DNA from: Mycolicibacterium litorale
Lineage (GTDB): Bacteria; Actinomycetota; Actinomycetes; Mycobacteriales; Mycobacteriaceae
Length of the DNA: 64,000 bases
Direction of reading: 5' to 3'
Assembly (NCBI RefSeq): GCF_010731695.1
Contig: NZ_AP022586.1
Span: 5,270,001-5,334,000, forward strand
Shown piece after piece: positions 54,382 to 64,000 of this stretch (within the stretch, counting starts at the first letter, position 1; each line of letters begins with the position of its first letter). A model generated the notes under the pieces. The model saw only the letters and a list, made by a program, of their open reading frames with translations, did not search any database and was not told the DNA's origin. A program made the position numbers and the translations under genes.

Positions 54382-56673
54382 TTATTCGTTCTCGGCCGAC
54401 ACCACCGAGGTCACGCGGTGAATCGCGAATTCGCGCACCCGCCCGGATGCCGGATCGTAGGCGGTCAACTGGCCGCCGCGGACGTTGACCGGGGCCACCA
54501 CTCGCTGCGTGGCCACCCCCGCAGGGTCCACGTAGCCGATCACCACCGACGTCTGCTGTAGCGCCGCTTCCTGCAGCTGCGTTATCGCAACGCCGGGATC
54601 GAGCCGCATGTTCCCGGTGGGTGCGGAGGCGACCTTGCGCAGCACCGCGACGATCGCGCCCAGCGTCTGCCCCGTGGGTGTCGGCGACGGCCGGTAGACG
54701 CGCCGCCGGCCTGGGGCGGGCACCCGCGCACCGCGCGAGCGGATGTCCACGATCGCACCGGAGGCGTCCTCGGCGGCGGGCGCGAACCCGGCGGCGCGCA
54801 GGGCGGCGAGCACGTCGGCGATCGGGGCCTGCGACACCGCCACCGTCGGCGCCAGCAGCCGCAGCTCCACCACGTCGGTGGCCGGCGCGGCGACCGCCTG
54901 GGCCAGCAGCGCCGCATCCTCACACCGCACGAACGACGCGGCCATCCCGACGCGCAACTGGCCGTGGCGGCGGGCGACGTCGTCGATCAGATACGTCAGG
55001 CCCTGCGGCACAGGCGTTCGCGAATGCCGGCCGAAGAACGAGTGCAGCTCGCTGGCGGTCTTGCCGGTGTCGAGCGCGCGGCGGATCGACGCCTCGCTGA
55101 CCCGGTACACCATCGCCGCGCCCGCCGACTCCACGGCGGCGACGGCGGCCAACTGCTCGGCCAGGTCCCGCTCCAGCGGGCCCGGGACGACGACGGTCAG
55201 ATCGGCCTGGACGAGGAAGTGGTCGATGGGGGCGGGCAGCACCTTCGCCATGGCCGCCACGACGTCCTCGGGCGGATCGCCGGCCAGCAGCCTGCGGGTG
55301 GGTGTCGCGATCGCGCCGCGGCCCACCATGCCCAGCGCGTGCGCTTCGGTGAGCAGACCGTCGACGGGCTCGGGCTGCAGCCGGACCGCCCAGCGCGGCC
55401 TGCGCCAGATCATCGCCCGCGACGCCGACGCCGCATCCACCCCCGAGCCGGCGGGCAGGTCGGCCAGCACCGACAGCAACAGCCTCCGGTCCAGCGGGGC
55501 GGCTGTCGAGTACAGCGAATCCGACAGCGCCGCATATGGTTTCCCGTCGGGCCCGCGGCTGCCGACCAGCCCCGGCCTGCCGGGCAGATCCAGCCACGTC
55601 GAGGCCAGCAGATGCCAGCGCACCGCGGTCGGTGATTCGATGAACCGGTCGGCCGCCACCGTCGGCGCCCAGAACGTGCCGGTTCCGTCGCCCGGATCGG
55701 GTTCGGGCATCCCGGCCGCCATCAGGCCGGCCGCCACCGCCACCTCCAGGATCAGGCCGAGCCGGCGCTCGTCGATGCCCGTCGACTTGGTGAGGCGTTT
55801 GAGTTCGCGCACGCCGAGGCCGCCGCTGCGCAGCTCCGGCACCGGGGCCGCCGACAGCGCCTCGAGCACCACGTCGACCTCGCGCAGCAGGTCGATGGCC
55901 GCACCGGCGGCCACGGCGTCGACGTCGCCGGTCTTGGTCGACGAGGTGACGGGGTCGGGCGGGGTCAACTCGGCGGGTCCGGGGACCTCGCCCCGCAGCA
56001 CCTGGCCCACCAGGCGGGGCAGGATCACGGTGTCGTCGTCGACCTGGCGCAGCAGTCCCGCCGCGAGCAGCCGCTGCACCGGACGGTCCGGCGGAGTGCC
56101 CGGGGCGGCGTCTCTGGTGCGACCCACCGGGGACCCCTCGAGCAGACGGTCCAACAGATCGCGTTGGGCGGTGTCCAGCCCGGCCAGCATCCGCGCGATG
56201 TCCTCGGCGCGCAGGTCGGGGTTCTCCACCACGGCCTGCCCCGGGTACCACGGCAGCCCCGACACCGCCTCGGCCGCGACCCGCACCTCGTCGTCACCCC
56301 AGACCAGCGCGCGGGCGCGCAGGTCGTCGACGGCCGCGGTGATCGCGCCCTCGTCGGCGCGCGGCCCGATCAGCTCGAACAGCTTGGCCAGCGGCACCGC
56401 CGTGGTGTCGGCGTGCAACACGAGCAGCGCGTCCAGCACGGCCAGCCGCAGGAAATCGAGGTCGTCGGTGGCGGCCTTGACCGACTGCCGCGACGTCGCC
56501 CGCGCGGCAAGCGCGGCGATGGTGCCCGGCGGCGGCTGGGTCAGGTCGGGCCGCAACTCCAGCAGCCGGATCAGCCGCTCGTCGGGTAGTTGGGCCAACC
56601 AGGCGCCCAGGGGGACGCCGGTGTTCCCCCGAGTCGCTTCGCTCCTGCCCGCCGGCGGAGTGTGTGCTGTCAT
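54382..56673 (-). CDS. Helicase-associated domain protein (XPB/Ssl2 N-terminal-like, Rv0862c)
   Basis: A 763-aa protein without Walker motifs, beginning [20 protein letters not shown]. It has winged-helix-like segments in the N-terminal 350 residues, and a C-terminal domain like the N-domain of eukaryotic XPB/Ssl2 (Helicase_C_3), with [23 protein letters not shown] and [20 protein letters not shown] blocks. The gene is always next to XPB helicase in mycobacteria and probably encodes its partner, possibly a DNA-binding clamp. The XPB start lies eight bases after its stop, so one mRNA is expected. Confidence 0.88.
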   Translation of the reverse strand: MTAHTPPAGRSEATRGNTGVPLGAWLAQLPDERLIRLLELRPDLTQPPPGTIAALAARATSRQSVKAATDDLDFLRLAVLDALLVLHADTTAVPLAKLFELIGPRADEGAITAAVDDLRARALVWGDDEVRVAAEAVSGLPWYPGQAVVENPDLRAEDIARMLAGLDTAQRDLLDRLLEGSPVGRTRDAAPGTPPDRPVQRLLAAGLLRQVDDDTVILPRLVGQVLRGEVPGPAELTPPDPVTSSTKTGDVDAVAAGAAIDLLREVDVVLEALSAAPVPELRSGGLGVRELKRLTKSTGIDERRLGLILEVAVAAGLMAAGMPEPDPGDGTGTFWAPTVAADRFIESPTAVRWHLLASTWLDLPGRPGLVGSRGPDGKPYAALSDSLYSTAAPLDRRLLLSVLADLPAGSGVDAASASRAMIWRRPRWAVRLQPEPVDGLLTEAHALGMVGRGAIATPTRRLLAGDPPEDVVAAMAKVLPAPIDHFLVQADLTVVVPGPLERDLAEQLAAVAAVESAGAAMVYRVSEASIRRALDTGKTASELHSFFGRHSRTPVPQGLTYLIDDVARRHGQLRVGMAASFVRCEDAALLAQAVAAPATDVVELRLLAPTVAVSQAPIADVLAALRAAGFAPAAEDASGAIVDIRSRGARVPAPGRRRVYRPSPTPTGQTLGAIVAVLRKVASAPTGNMRLDPGVAITQLQEAALQQTSVVIGYVDPAGVATQRVVAPVNVRGGQLTAYDPASGRVREFAIHRVTSVVSAENE

Positions 56674-56738
56674 TGCTGACCAGCGTAAAGCAGCCGCCCG
56701 ACCTCGCCATGCGCCGCAGCGTTTGCCACAATGTGGGC

Positions 56739-56930
56739 GTGGCTGACAAGAAATCGAAGAAGCAGTATGTCGATCCGGGGTGGCCCGCTCACCTCGACGG
56801 GGACGAGCACGCCGTGAGCGAACTCGCCACCGACCGGGTCGGGGCGCTTTCGCCCTTCGGTGACCTGACCTTCCCGCTGCCAGCCGACGATCTGCCGTAC
56901 CTGCACCCCGTCACGGTCGTCAACAGATAA
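56739..56930 (+). CDS. Small conserved protein before moaC (Rv0863 family)
   Basis: GTG 56739 gives a 63-aa protein, [20 protein letters not shown] and an end [15 protein letters not shown]. Its N-terminus is basic and the rest moderately acidic, with [12 protein letters not shown] hydrophobic centre. The TAA stop is directly followed by the moaC start. GTG 56733 would add two residues. Function is unknown; the place suggests it travels with the molybdenum cofactor genes. Confidence 0.75.
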   Translation: MADKKSKKQYVDPGWPAHLDGDEHAVSELATDRVGALSPFGDLTFPLPADDLPYLHPVTVVNR

Positions 56931-57419
56931 GTGACCGGCGGCTCGCAGCACGGGCTTTCGCACCTCGACGAGTCCGGCGCGGCGCACATGGTCGACGTCA
57001 GCGCCAAGGACGTCACCAAACGCACCGCCGTCGCAGCGGGCACTGTGCACACCCGGCCGGACGTCGTCGCGATGATCGCGTCCGGCGGGCTGCCCAAGGG
57101 TGACGCGCTGGCGACGGCGCGGGTGGCGGGCATCATGGCCGCCAAACACACCAGCGATCTGATCCCGCTGTGCCATCAGCTCGCGCTCACCGGCGTCGAC
57201 GTCGACTTCGAGATCGGCGAGAGCCACGTCCGTGTCACCGCGACCGTGCGCACCACCGACCGCACCGGCGTCGAGATGGAAGCGCTCACAGCGGTCAGCG
57301 TGGCCGCGCTGACCGTGTACGACATGATCAAGGCCGTCGACGCCGCCGCCCGCATCGACGACATCGCGGTGCTGCGCAAAGAGGGCGGCAAGACCGGCAC
57401 CTGGACCCGGACGCCGTGA
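56931..57419 (+). CDS. moaC: Cyclic pyranopterin monophosphate synthase MoaC
   Basis: GTG 56931 gives 162 aa: [19 protein letters not shown], the active-site [15 protein letters not shown] and KEGGKTGTW end. MoaC turns the MoaA product 3',8-cH2GTP into cPMP, the first stable pterin of molybdopterin. The partner moaA and moaD are on the opposite strand 3 kb downstream, while mog and moaE follow in the same operon. In M. tuberculosis this locus is the second set of moa genes. Confidence 0.95.
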   Translation: MTGGSQHGLSHLDESGAAHMVDVSAKDVTKRTAVAAGTVHTRPDVVAMIASGGLPKGDALATARVAGIMAAKHTSDLIPLCHQLALTGVDVDFEIGESHVRVTATVRTTDRTGVEMEALTAVSVAALTVYDMIKAVDAAARIDDIAVLRKEGGKTGTWTRTP

Positions 57420-57444
57420 TGAGCGCTTGCGCGAAGAACCGACG

Positions 57445-57927
57445 ATGACGGCCCGTTCCGGCCGGGTCGTCATCGCCTCCACCCGGGCCGCCGCACAGGT
57501 CTACGAAGACCGCACCGGCCCGCTGATCGTCGACTGGCTGACCACGCGCGGTGTCCACGTCCCCGCACCGGTGGTGGTGCCCGACGGCGCACCGGTCGAA
57601 GAAGCCCTGCGCGCCGCGGTCGCCGACGGTGTCGACGTCGTCATCACCTCGGGTGGCACCGGCATCTCGCCGACCGACGCCACCCCGCAGGCCACCGCCG
57701 CCGTCGTCGACTACGAACTGCCCGGCCTGGCCGAGGCGATCCGGCGGGCGGGGCTGCCTGGAGTACCGACCGCCGTGCTCTCGCGCGGCATCTGCGGCGT
57801 GGCCGGGCGCACGCTGGTGGTGAACCTCCCCGGATCTCCGGGCGGCGTCAAGGACGGGCTGTCGGTGCTCGCCGACGTCCTCCACCACGCCCTGGATCAA
57901 CTCGCCGGAAAGGACCATCCGCGATGA
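57445..57927 (+). CDS. mog: Molybdopterin adenylyltransferase Mog (MogA)
   Basis: ATG 57445 gives 160 aa, the M. tuberculosis Mog length. The [14 protein letters not shown] loop binds the pterin, and [13 protein letters not shown] is the other family block. It adenylates molybdopterin so that MoeA can insert molybdenum. TTG 57427 would add six residues but has no better site. moaE starts four bases before its stop. Confidence 0.93.
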   Translation: MTARSGRVVIASTRAAAQVYEDRTGPLIVDWLTTRGVHVPAPVVVPDGAPVEEALRAAVADGVDVVITSGGTGISPTDATPQATAAVVDYELPGLAEAIRRAGLPGVPTAVLSRGICGVAGRTLVVNLPGSPGGVKDGLSVLADVLHHALDQLAGKDHPR

Positions 57928-58352
57928 CCGCCCTCGTGCTGCGCGCCGCCGTGACCGAAACCCCGATCGACCTGGCCGAGCACGAAGAGCTGGTGGCGCA
58001 CGAATCCGCCGGTGCGGTGGTGAGTTTCGCCGGTGTGGTGCGCGACCACGACGGCGGCCGCGGAGTGACCCGGCTCGAGTACTCCGCGCACCCCAGCGCC
58101 GGGCAGGTCCTGGCCGAGGTCGCCGCCGAGATCGCGGCGGACTCCGACGGGGTGCGCGCGATCGCCGTCAGCCATCGCGTGGGACCCCTCGAAATAGGCG
58201 ACGCCGCCCTGGTGGCCGCTGTGGCAGCGGACCATCGCAGGGCGGCGTTCGACACCTGTTCCCGGCTCGTCGACGCCGTCAAGGACCGGATCCCGGTGTG
58301 GAAACACCAGTTCTTCGGTGACGGCTCAGACGAGTGGGTGAACTCGGCCTGA
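57924..58352 (+). CDS. moaE: Molybdopterin synthase catalytic subunit MoaE
   Basis: A 142-aa protein; [19 protein letters not shown] is the family start, [11 protein letters not shown] and the [16 protein letters not shown] end carry the active-site Lys residues. With MoaD thiocarboxylate it puts two sulfurs into cPMP to make molybdopterin. It overlaps mog by four bases and its stop is six bases from convergent rpfA. Confidence 0.95.
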   Translation: MTALVLRAAVTETPIDLAEHEELVAHESAGAVVSFAGVVRDHDGGRGVTRLEYSAHPSAGQVLAEVAAEIAADSDGVRAIAVSHRVGPLEIGDAALVAAVAADHRRAAFDTCSRLVDAVKDRIPVWKHQFFGDGSDEWVNSA

Positions 58353-58358
58353 CCCGAC

Positions 58359-60000
<1,642 letters not shown>

Positions 60001-60053
60001 CTCACCGCGCACGCGTCACCTTTTCCCGACCTCGGCGTTTTCCGCCACAGCAA

Positions 60054-60059
60054 ATTCTA
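60054..60059 (-). promoter_or_regulatory. Predicted -10 element of rpfA
   Basis: TAGAAT on the minus strand; transcription would start near 60047, leaving a 5' UTR of about 310 bases that contains the riboswitch. Confidence 0.45.
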
Positions 60060-60167
60060 AAGGGCCTCTAAAGGTGCAGGTTGGCGCGTCGTTTTCGCAG
60101 GTGTTCACCGGGGTGAGTCAGGCCATAGCCAGCTCGTGACCAATTCGTTATGTGACACAAATCACGG

Positions 60168-60443
60168 TTATCCGCCGGCGAACGGGGGAAGTACATCGAG
60201 CGTCTGGGCGTTCGACAGCGCCAACCCCGTATCCCGCACGGCTACCTCGTCGCAGAGGTAGGAACACCGCGCCAGCACCCGGCTCAGATCAGTACTGCGG
60301 GAAGCCAATTCGTCGATCACGCCCTGCACCGTCGTGCCGGCCGGCACTGTCAGCGTCTCGCACTCCGTGCCCGCGGCCGCGCGTGCCGCGGCGAAGAAGC
60401 GGACGGTCACCGCAACCGTCGTCGTGGCCGACACGTCAGCCAC
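60168..60443 (-). CDS. moaD: Molybdopterin synthase sulfur carrier subunit MoaD
   Basis: GTG 60443 gives a 91-aa beta-grasp protein ending PPFAGG; the terminal Gly-Gly is the site of adenylation and thiocarboxylation. It carries the sulfur used by MoaE. It overlaps the end of moaA by eight bases. The rpfA promoter lies 100 bases downstream in the same direction. Confidence 0.93.
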   Translation of the reverse strand: MADVSATTTVAVTVRFFAAARAAAGTECETLTVPAGTTVQGVIDELASRSTDLSRVLARCSYLCDEVAVRDTGLALSNAQTLDVLPPFAGG

Positions 60444-61488
60444 CGATCGCGCTCATCGGCCGGTCGGGCTGCTGGAAGCCAGGATCGTTGATGCCGTGCC
60501 CGGCGGCCTTCGTCCACATCGCCGCGCGCCACGCCTGCTCGATCGCGTCGTCGTCGGCGCCGCTGCGCAACAACCGCCGCAGATCGCTCTCCTGCCGTGC
60601 GAACAGGCAATTGCGCACCTGGCCGTCGGCGGTCAGCCGGGTGCGGTCACAGGCCGCGCAGAACGCCTCCGACACCGAGGCGATCACCCCGACCGTCGAC
60701 GTGCCGCCGTCGACCCGCCACAGCTGCGCCGGGGCCGATCCGCGCGGCTTCGAGTCCGGAACCAGCGTGAAGTGTGCGCGCAGCGCGGCCAGGATGTCGG
60801 CGGCCTCCAGTGAGCGTCCGCGCTGCCACTGGTGTTCCGCGTCGAGCGGCATCTGCTCGATGATGCGCAGCTGATAGCCGTGCTCGAGGCAGTACCGCAG
60901 CAGCGAGACCGCATCGTCGAGGCCGGTGTCCGGGTCGAGGACGGCGTTCACCTTGACCGGCGTCAGGCCGGCGTCCTTCGCGGCGGCCAGGCCGGCGAGC
61001 ACGTCGCGCAGCCGGTCGCGGCGGGTGATGCGCGCGAAGCGGGCCGCGTCGACGCTGTCCAGCGAGACGTTGACCCGGTCGAGGCCCGCCGCCTTGAGCG
61101 CGGCCGCCCGCCGCGCCAGGCCGATGCCGTTGGTGGTCATCGCCATCTCGGGGCGGGGCCGCAGCGCGGCCGTCGCCGCCACGACCTCCTCGAGGTGCCG
61201 CACGACCAGCGGTTCGCCGCCGGTGAAGCGGACGTTGGTGATGCCCAGGCGGGTCACCGCGATGCGCAGCAACCGGATCAGCTCGTCGGACCGGAGCAGT
61301 TGTTCGCCGGGCAGCCAGTCCAGACCGTCGGCGGGCATGCAATAGGTACAGCGCAGATTGCAGCGGTCGGTCAGCGACACCCGCAGATCGGTGGCGGCAC
61401 GGCCGAAGGTGTCGACCAGAGGACCGCCGGTGGGCATGCCCGCGGCCGGGCGCTGGATCGTCGGGACACCGAGTGCTGTCACGGCCAT
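60436..61488 (-). CDS. moaA: GTP 3',8-cyclase MoaA (radical SAM)
   Basis: ATG 61488 gives 350 aa. The radical SAM cluster motif is CNLRCTYC, followed by FTGGEP; the second cluster uses the C-terminal cysteines in FCAACDRTRLTADGQVRNCLF, and the essential C-terminal Gly-Gly is present (SAIGG). It starts molybdopterin synthesis by rearranging GTP. It shares ten bases with the YccF gene upstream and eight with moaD, so the three form a tight operon. Confidence 0.95.
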   Translation of the reverse strand: MAVTALGVPTIQRPAAGMPTGGPLVDTFGRAATDLRVSLTDRCNLRCTYCMPADGLDWLPGEQLLRSDELIRLLRIAVTRLGITNVRFTGGEPLVVRHLEEVVAATAALRPRPEMAMTTNGIGLARRAAALKAAGLDRVNVSLDSVDAARFARITRRDRLRDVLAGLAAAKDAGLTPVKVNAVLDPDTGLDDAVSLLRYCLEHGYQLRIIEQMPLDAEHQWQRGRSLEAADILAALRAHFTLVPDSKPRGSAPAQLWRVDGGTSTVGVIASVSEAFCAACDRTRLTADGQVRNCLFARQESDLRRLLRSGADDDAIEQAWRAAMWTKAAGHGINDPGFQQPDRPMSAIGG

Positions 61489-61889
61489 GCGGCGGCTCGC
61501 GTGGTCGGGACCGGCGGGTCGACCGGGACGATCTCCTTGCCCAAGGGCACCAGGGAGACCGGGATGAGTTTGAGGTTGGCCAGCGCGAGCGGGATGCCGA
61601 TGATCGTCACGGCCATCGCGGCCGCGGTGATGATGTGCCCGATCGCCAGCCAGATGCCGAACAGCAGCACCCAGATGACGTTGCCGATGACCGCGCCGGG
61701 GCGAGGCCCCGGCTTCTCGACGATCGTGCGGCCGAACGGCCACAGCGCGTAGGACGCGATCCGGAACGCGGCGAACCCGAACGGGATCGTGATGATCAGG
61801 ACGAAGCAGAGGATGCCCGCCACCGCGTAACCCAATGCGAGCCACAGGCCGCCGAAGACCAGCCAGATGACGTTCAGTATCACTCGCAT
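61479..61889 (-). CDS. YccF domain membrane protein (Rv0870c)
   Basis: A 136-aa protein from ATG 61889 with AAGGAAG upstream. It has two tandem YccF domains, each with the sequence pattern NVIWLVFGGLWLALGY and NVIWVLLFGIWLAIGH, and four membrane helices. The family is widespread and of unknown function, perhaps a small channel or transporter-linked subunit. It is coupled to moaA by a ten-base overlap. Confidence 0.88.
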   Translation of the reverse strand: MRVILNVIWLVFGGLWLALGYAVAGILCFVLIITIPFGFAAFRIASYALWPFGRTIVEKPGPRPGAVIGNVIWVLLFGIWLAIGHIITAAAMAVTIIGIPLALANLKLIPVSLVPLGKEIVPVDPPVPTTRAAAWP

Positions 61890-61964
61890 ATCGGGGGCTA
61901 CTTCTTCCTTCAGCGGTGGCACCAGCCTACCGATAAGGGTGTGAAGACGCCGGGTGAGTCCGAG

Positions 61965-61970
61965 TAGGAT
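61965..61970 (+). promoter_or_regulatory. Predicted -10 element of cspB
   Basis: TAGGAT (TANNNT); the transcript would begin near 61977 with a 66-base leader that starts with a strong hairpin. Confidence 0.45.
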
Positions 61971-61980
61971 CGGCCTCGAC

Positions 61981-62003
61981 GCGTCCCGGCGCAAGCGGGA
62001 CGC
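61981..62003 (+). promoter_or_regulatory. 5'-terminal hairpin of the cspB leader
   Basis: GCGTCCCG and CGGGACGC form a perfect 8-bp stem with a 7-base loop, followed by TTTCTC. It lies 39 bases before the cspB GTG. It could be an attenuator, an mRNA-stabilising cap or a cold-response element. Confidence 0.5.
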
Positions 62004-62042
62004 TTTCTCATGTTGACGCGAGACGACGAGCAGGTGACGAAA

Positions 62043-62453
62043 GTGCCGACCGGCAGGGTGAAGTGGTACGACGCCGAAAAGGGCTTCGGCTTTCTGTCCC
62101 AGGAGGACGGCGAGGACGTGTACGTCCGGTCCTCGGCGCTGCCCGCGGGTGTCGAAGGCCTCAAGGCTGGCCAGCGCGTCGAGTTCGGCGTCGCGGCCGG
62201 CAGGCGCGGCCCGCAGGCGTTGAGCGTCACCCTCATCGATCCGCCGCCGAGCCTGAGCAAGACCCGGCGCGAGGCAGAGCGGCCCGAGCACAAGCACACA
62301 CCGGACGAACTGCACGGCATGATCGGTGACCTGATCACGCTGCTGGAGAGCACCATCCAGCCGGACCTGCAGAAGGGGCGTTACCCCGACCGCAAGGTGG
62401 CCCGGCGGGTCTCGGAGGTCGTCAAGGCCGTCGCCCGCGAACTCGACGCCTAG
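62043..62453 (+). CDS. cspB: Cold shock domain protein CspB (long form)
   Basis: GTG 62043 gives 136 aa, matching M. tuberculosis Rv0871 (135 aa in my memory); GTG 62034 would add three residues. The OB-fold begins [32 protein letters not shown] with the RNP-type FGFL/VYVR residues (about 1-65). The second half, [20 protein letters not shown], is a helical extension not found in small Csp proteins and probably mediates dimer or other contacts. It binds single-stranded RNA/DNA. Confidence 0.93.
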   Translation: MPTGRVKWYDAEKGFGFLSQEDGEDVYVRSSALPAGVEGLKAGQRVEFGVAAGRRGPQALSVTLIDPPPSLSKTRREAERPEHKHTPDELHGMIGDLITLLESTIQPDLQKGRYPDRKVARRVSEVVKAVARELDA

Positions 62454-62551
62454 TTCACGCCGGCGCCCGCGCCGAATGTGACGCCACTGCGGAATTCCTC
62501 GGGATTTCCCGCACCGGCTTCACGTTCGACGAAGGCGGGCACACTGCACCC

Positions 62552-63556
62552 ATGAGCTATGTGGCCACCGGTGGCGAGTTCAACCGTGACACCGACTACA
62601 TCGAAACCCGCATCACCGCCGACGGCCGCGACGGCTATCCGGTCGAGCCAGGGCGCTACCGCCTGATCGTCGCGCGCGCCTGCCCGTGGGCCAACCGCAC
62701 GATCATCGTCCGGCGGCTGCTGGGCCTCGAAGACGCGCTGTCCATCGGCTTCTGCGGGCCCACCCACGACCAGCGCAGCTGGACCTTCGACCTCGACCCC
62801 GGCGGCGTCGATCCCGTGCTGAAGATCCCGCGCCTGCAGGACGCCTACTTCAAGCGGTTCCCCGGCTATCCGAAGGGCATCACGGTGCCCGCGATCGTCG
62901 AGGTGTCGACGGGGCAGGTCGTCACCAACGACTTCCCGCAGATCACGCTCGACTTCTCGACGGAGTGGACCGCGTATCACCGCGACGGCGCGCCCGACCT
63001 CTATCCGGAGAAGCACCGCGACGAGATCGACGAGGTGGCCCAGCGGATCTACACCGAGGTCAACAACGGCGTCTACCGCTGCGGGTTCGCCGGTTCACAG
63101 CGCGCGTACGAGAAGGCCTACGACCGGCTGTTCACCGCGCTGGACTGGCTGGAGGAGCGATTGACCGGTCAGCGTTTCCTGGTCGGCGACACCATCACCG
63201 AGGCCGACGTTCGGTTGTTCACCACGCTGGCCCGCTTCGATCCCGTCTACCACGGGCATTTCAAGTGCAATCGCGCGAAGCTCTCGGAGATGCCCGCGCT
63301 GTGGGGGTACGCCCGCGACCTGTTCCAGACGCCCGGCTTCGGCGACACCACCGACTTCGTGCAGATCAAGCAGCACTACTACATCGTGCATTCCGACATC
63401 AACCCGACGCAGGTGGTGCCGAAGGGTCCGGATCTGGCCAACTGGCTGACCCCGCACGGTCGGGAAGCGTTGGGCGGCAGACCGTTCGGAGACGGGACAC
63501 CGCCTGGCCCGACCCGCGAGGGGGAGCGGGTGCCCGCGGACCACACCCCGCTCTAG
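62552..63556 (+). CDS. Glutathionyl-hydroquinone reductase-like GST (ECM4/YqjG, xi class)
   Basis: A 334-aa protein with the xi-class N-terminal thioredoxin-fold motif CPWANRT (Cys44) and long C-terminal helix domain: IYTEVNNGVYRCGFAGSQRAYE and TEADVRLFTTLARFDP. Known enzymes reduce glutathionyl-hydroquinones. Mycobacteria make mycothiol and not glutathione, so this copy likely uses mycothiol conjugates; that is inference. It converges with the DUF2771 gene, sharing four bases. Confidence 0.9.
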   Translation: MSYVATGGEFNRDTDYIETRITADGRDGYPVEPGRYRLIVARACPWANRTIIVRRLLGLEDALSIGFCGPTHDQRSWTFDLDPGGVDPVLKIPRLQDAYFKRFPGYPKGITVPAIVEVSTGQVVTNDFPQITLDFSTEWTAYHRDGAPDLYPEKHRDEIDEVAQRIYTEVNNGVYRCGFAGSQRAYEKAYDRLFTALDWLEERLTGQRFLVGDTITEADVRLFTTLARFDPVYHGHFKCNRAKLSEMPALWGYARDLFQTPGFGDTTDFVQIKQHYYIVHSDINPTQVVPKGPDLANWLTPHGREALGGRPFGDGTPPGPTREGERVPADHTPL

Positions 63557-64000
63557 GGCCACACCGTGCGGATGGACCACTCCGCGTGGGGCACCTCGAA
63601 CACCTCGCCGGTCTCGTCCTGCACCAGCGTCATCAGCTGCACCGCGATGCCGGTGAGCCGTCCGCGCTGCGGGTCGACGGTCGGGATGGTGACGGCCAGC
63701 CGGGTGTCCGGCCGGAACAGCGATTCGGTGGTGTTCGCGGGGTCTTCGTAGACCTGCAGCAGCCGCCAGGGCGCCTCGGCGATCGCCGACGGCACCGACA
63801 GCTGCACCGGATCGCGCTCGTCGACCTGGAGTTCACCCTGGCTGCCCGCGGGCGCGCAGTCGTTCAGGTCGACGACGTTGCAGTACTGATAGGGCCCGAC
63901 GCGCGTGAGTTCACCGCGCGAGTAGGCGCTGATCTCCGGGAGCATGGGCTCGTGGTCGCGGCTGAGCTGCCACACCATGAACGCGGTGGCGGCAGTCGCC
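63553..64000 (-). CDS. DUF2771 family exported protein, 5' end outside the window
   Basis: The frame is open at the right edge, reading ATAATAFMVWQLSRDHEPML inward, so the start lies beyond base 64000 and the ATG at 63978 is internal. At least 148 residues: the tail of a hydrophobic N-terminal segment, then YQYCNVVDLNDCAPAG with two cysteines and SAIAEAPWRLLQVYEDP, the form of mycobacterial DUF2771 proteins. Function unknown. Position agrees with the locus after cspB. Confidence 0.8.
   Translation of the reverse strand, partial: ATAATAFMVWQLSRDHEPMLPEISAYSRGELTRVGPYQYCNVVDLNDCAPAGSQGELQVDERDPVQLSVPSAIAEAPWRLLQVYEDPANTTESLFRPDTRLAVTIPTVDPQRGRLTGIAVQLMTLVQDETGEVFEVPHAEWSIRTVWP

Overview
The window is chromosomal DNA of a mycobacterium, most likely a rapid grower of the Mycolicibacterium type. 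Evidence for this is the very high GC, frequent GTG starts, mycothiol synthase (mshD), rpfA, lmeA, glnR and desA1, and a gene order that largely follows M. tuberculosis Rv0803 to Rv0875 as I remember it, with one large segment absent and other genes in its place. No insertion sequence, prophage, integrase or CRISPR array is visible.

Layout. 1-8047: purine biosynthesis (end of purL, then purF and purM) with a membrane hydrolase, a CPBP protease, an SCP2-like protein, an SDR-type reductase and a DUF3073 protein. 8186-11829: divergent ygfZ/pabC, a structured RNA element, a lipoprotein, a nitrobindin-like protein with a 32-aa membrane peptide encoded just upstream, and a DUF732 protein. 11945-15057: sulfur and envelope genes sseC2, cysA2 and DUF4395 behind a poly-cysteine leader peptide, then thiX and lmeA. 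15231-21677: glnR-mshD, and the phosphate system pstS-pstC-pstA-pstB facing phoU. 21769-28147: LytR-CpsA-Psr protein, dus, desA1, a TetR regulator and a DUF2236 oxygenase. 28172-33824: an SDR/TetR pair with twin operators, four tRNA genes (Lys on minus; Glu, Asp, Phe on plus), a TetR regulator, a WS/DGAT acyltransferase, an epimerase-like protein and a UBP zinc-finger protein. 33861-36211: four tandem SRPBCC paralogs with one flavin-binding protein. 36251-42984: a frameshifted LLM oxidoreductase, dapC, an Old Yellow Enzyme and the fadA-fadB beta-oxidation operon. 43060-52701: accessory stretch with an AraC regulator, a GjpA-like envelope protein, a frameshifted acyl-CoA ligase, flavin/F420 enzymes, SnoaL/SDR, a LysR/MFS pair, a cupin and a proline-rich secreted protein. 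52725-63556: XPB-type helicase and its helicase-associated partner, molybdenum cofactor genes (moaC, mog, moaE; moaD, moaA) on both sides of rpfA with its c-di-AMP riboswitch, a YccF protein, cspB and a glutathionyl-hydroquinone-reductase-like protein. The window ends in a DUF2771 gene.

The most unusual signals are non-coding or very small. They are a multi-hairpin RNA with an almost full-length anti-Shine-Dalgarno match (10231-10421), a leaderless poly-cysteine attenuator peptide (13723-13812), a leaderless 32-aa membrane peptide (11365-11463), a 5'-terminal hairpin in the cspB leader, and several perfect palindromic operators. At least a dozen genes share one start architecture: a TANNNT -10 hexamer 6-8 bases before the start codon, the signature of leaderless mRNAs. 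Two genes carry single-base losses in short homopolymers, so they are either recent pseudogenes or assembly errors.
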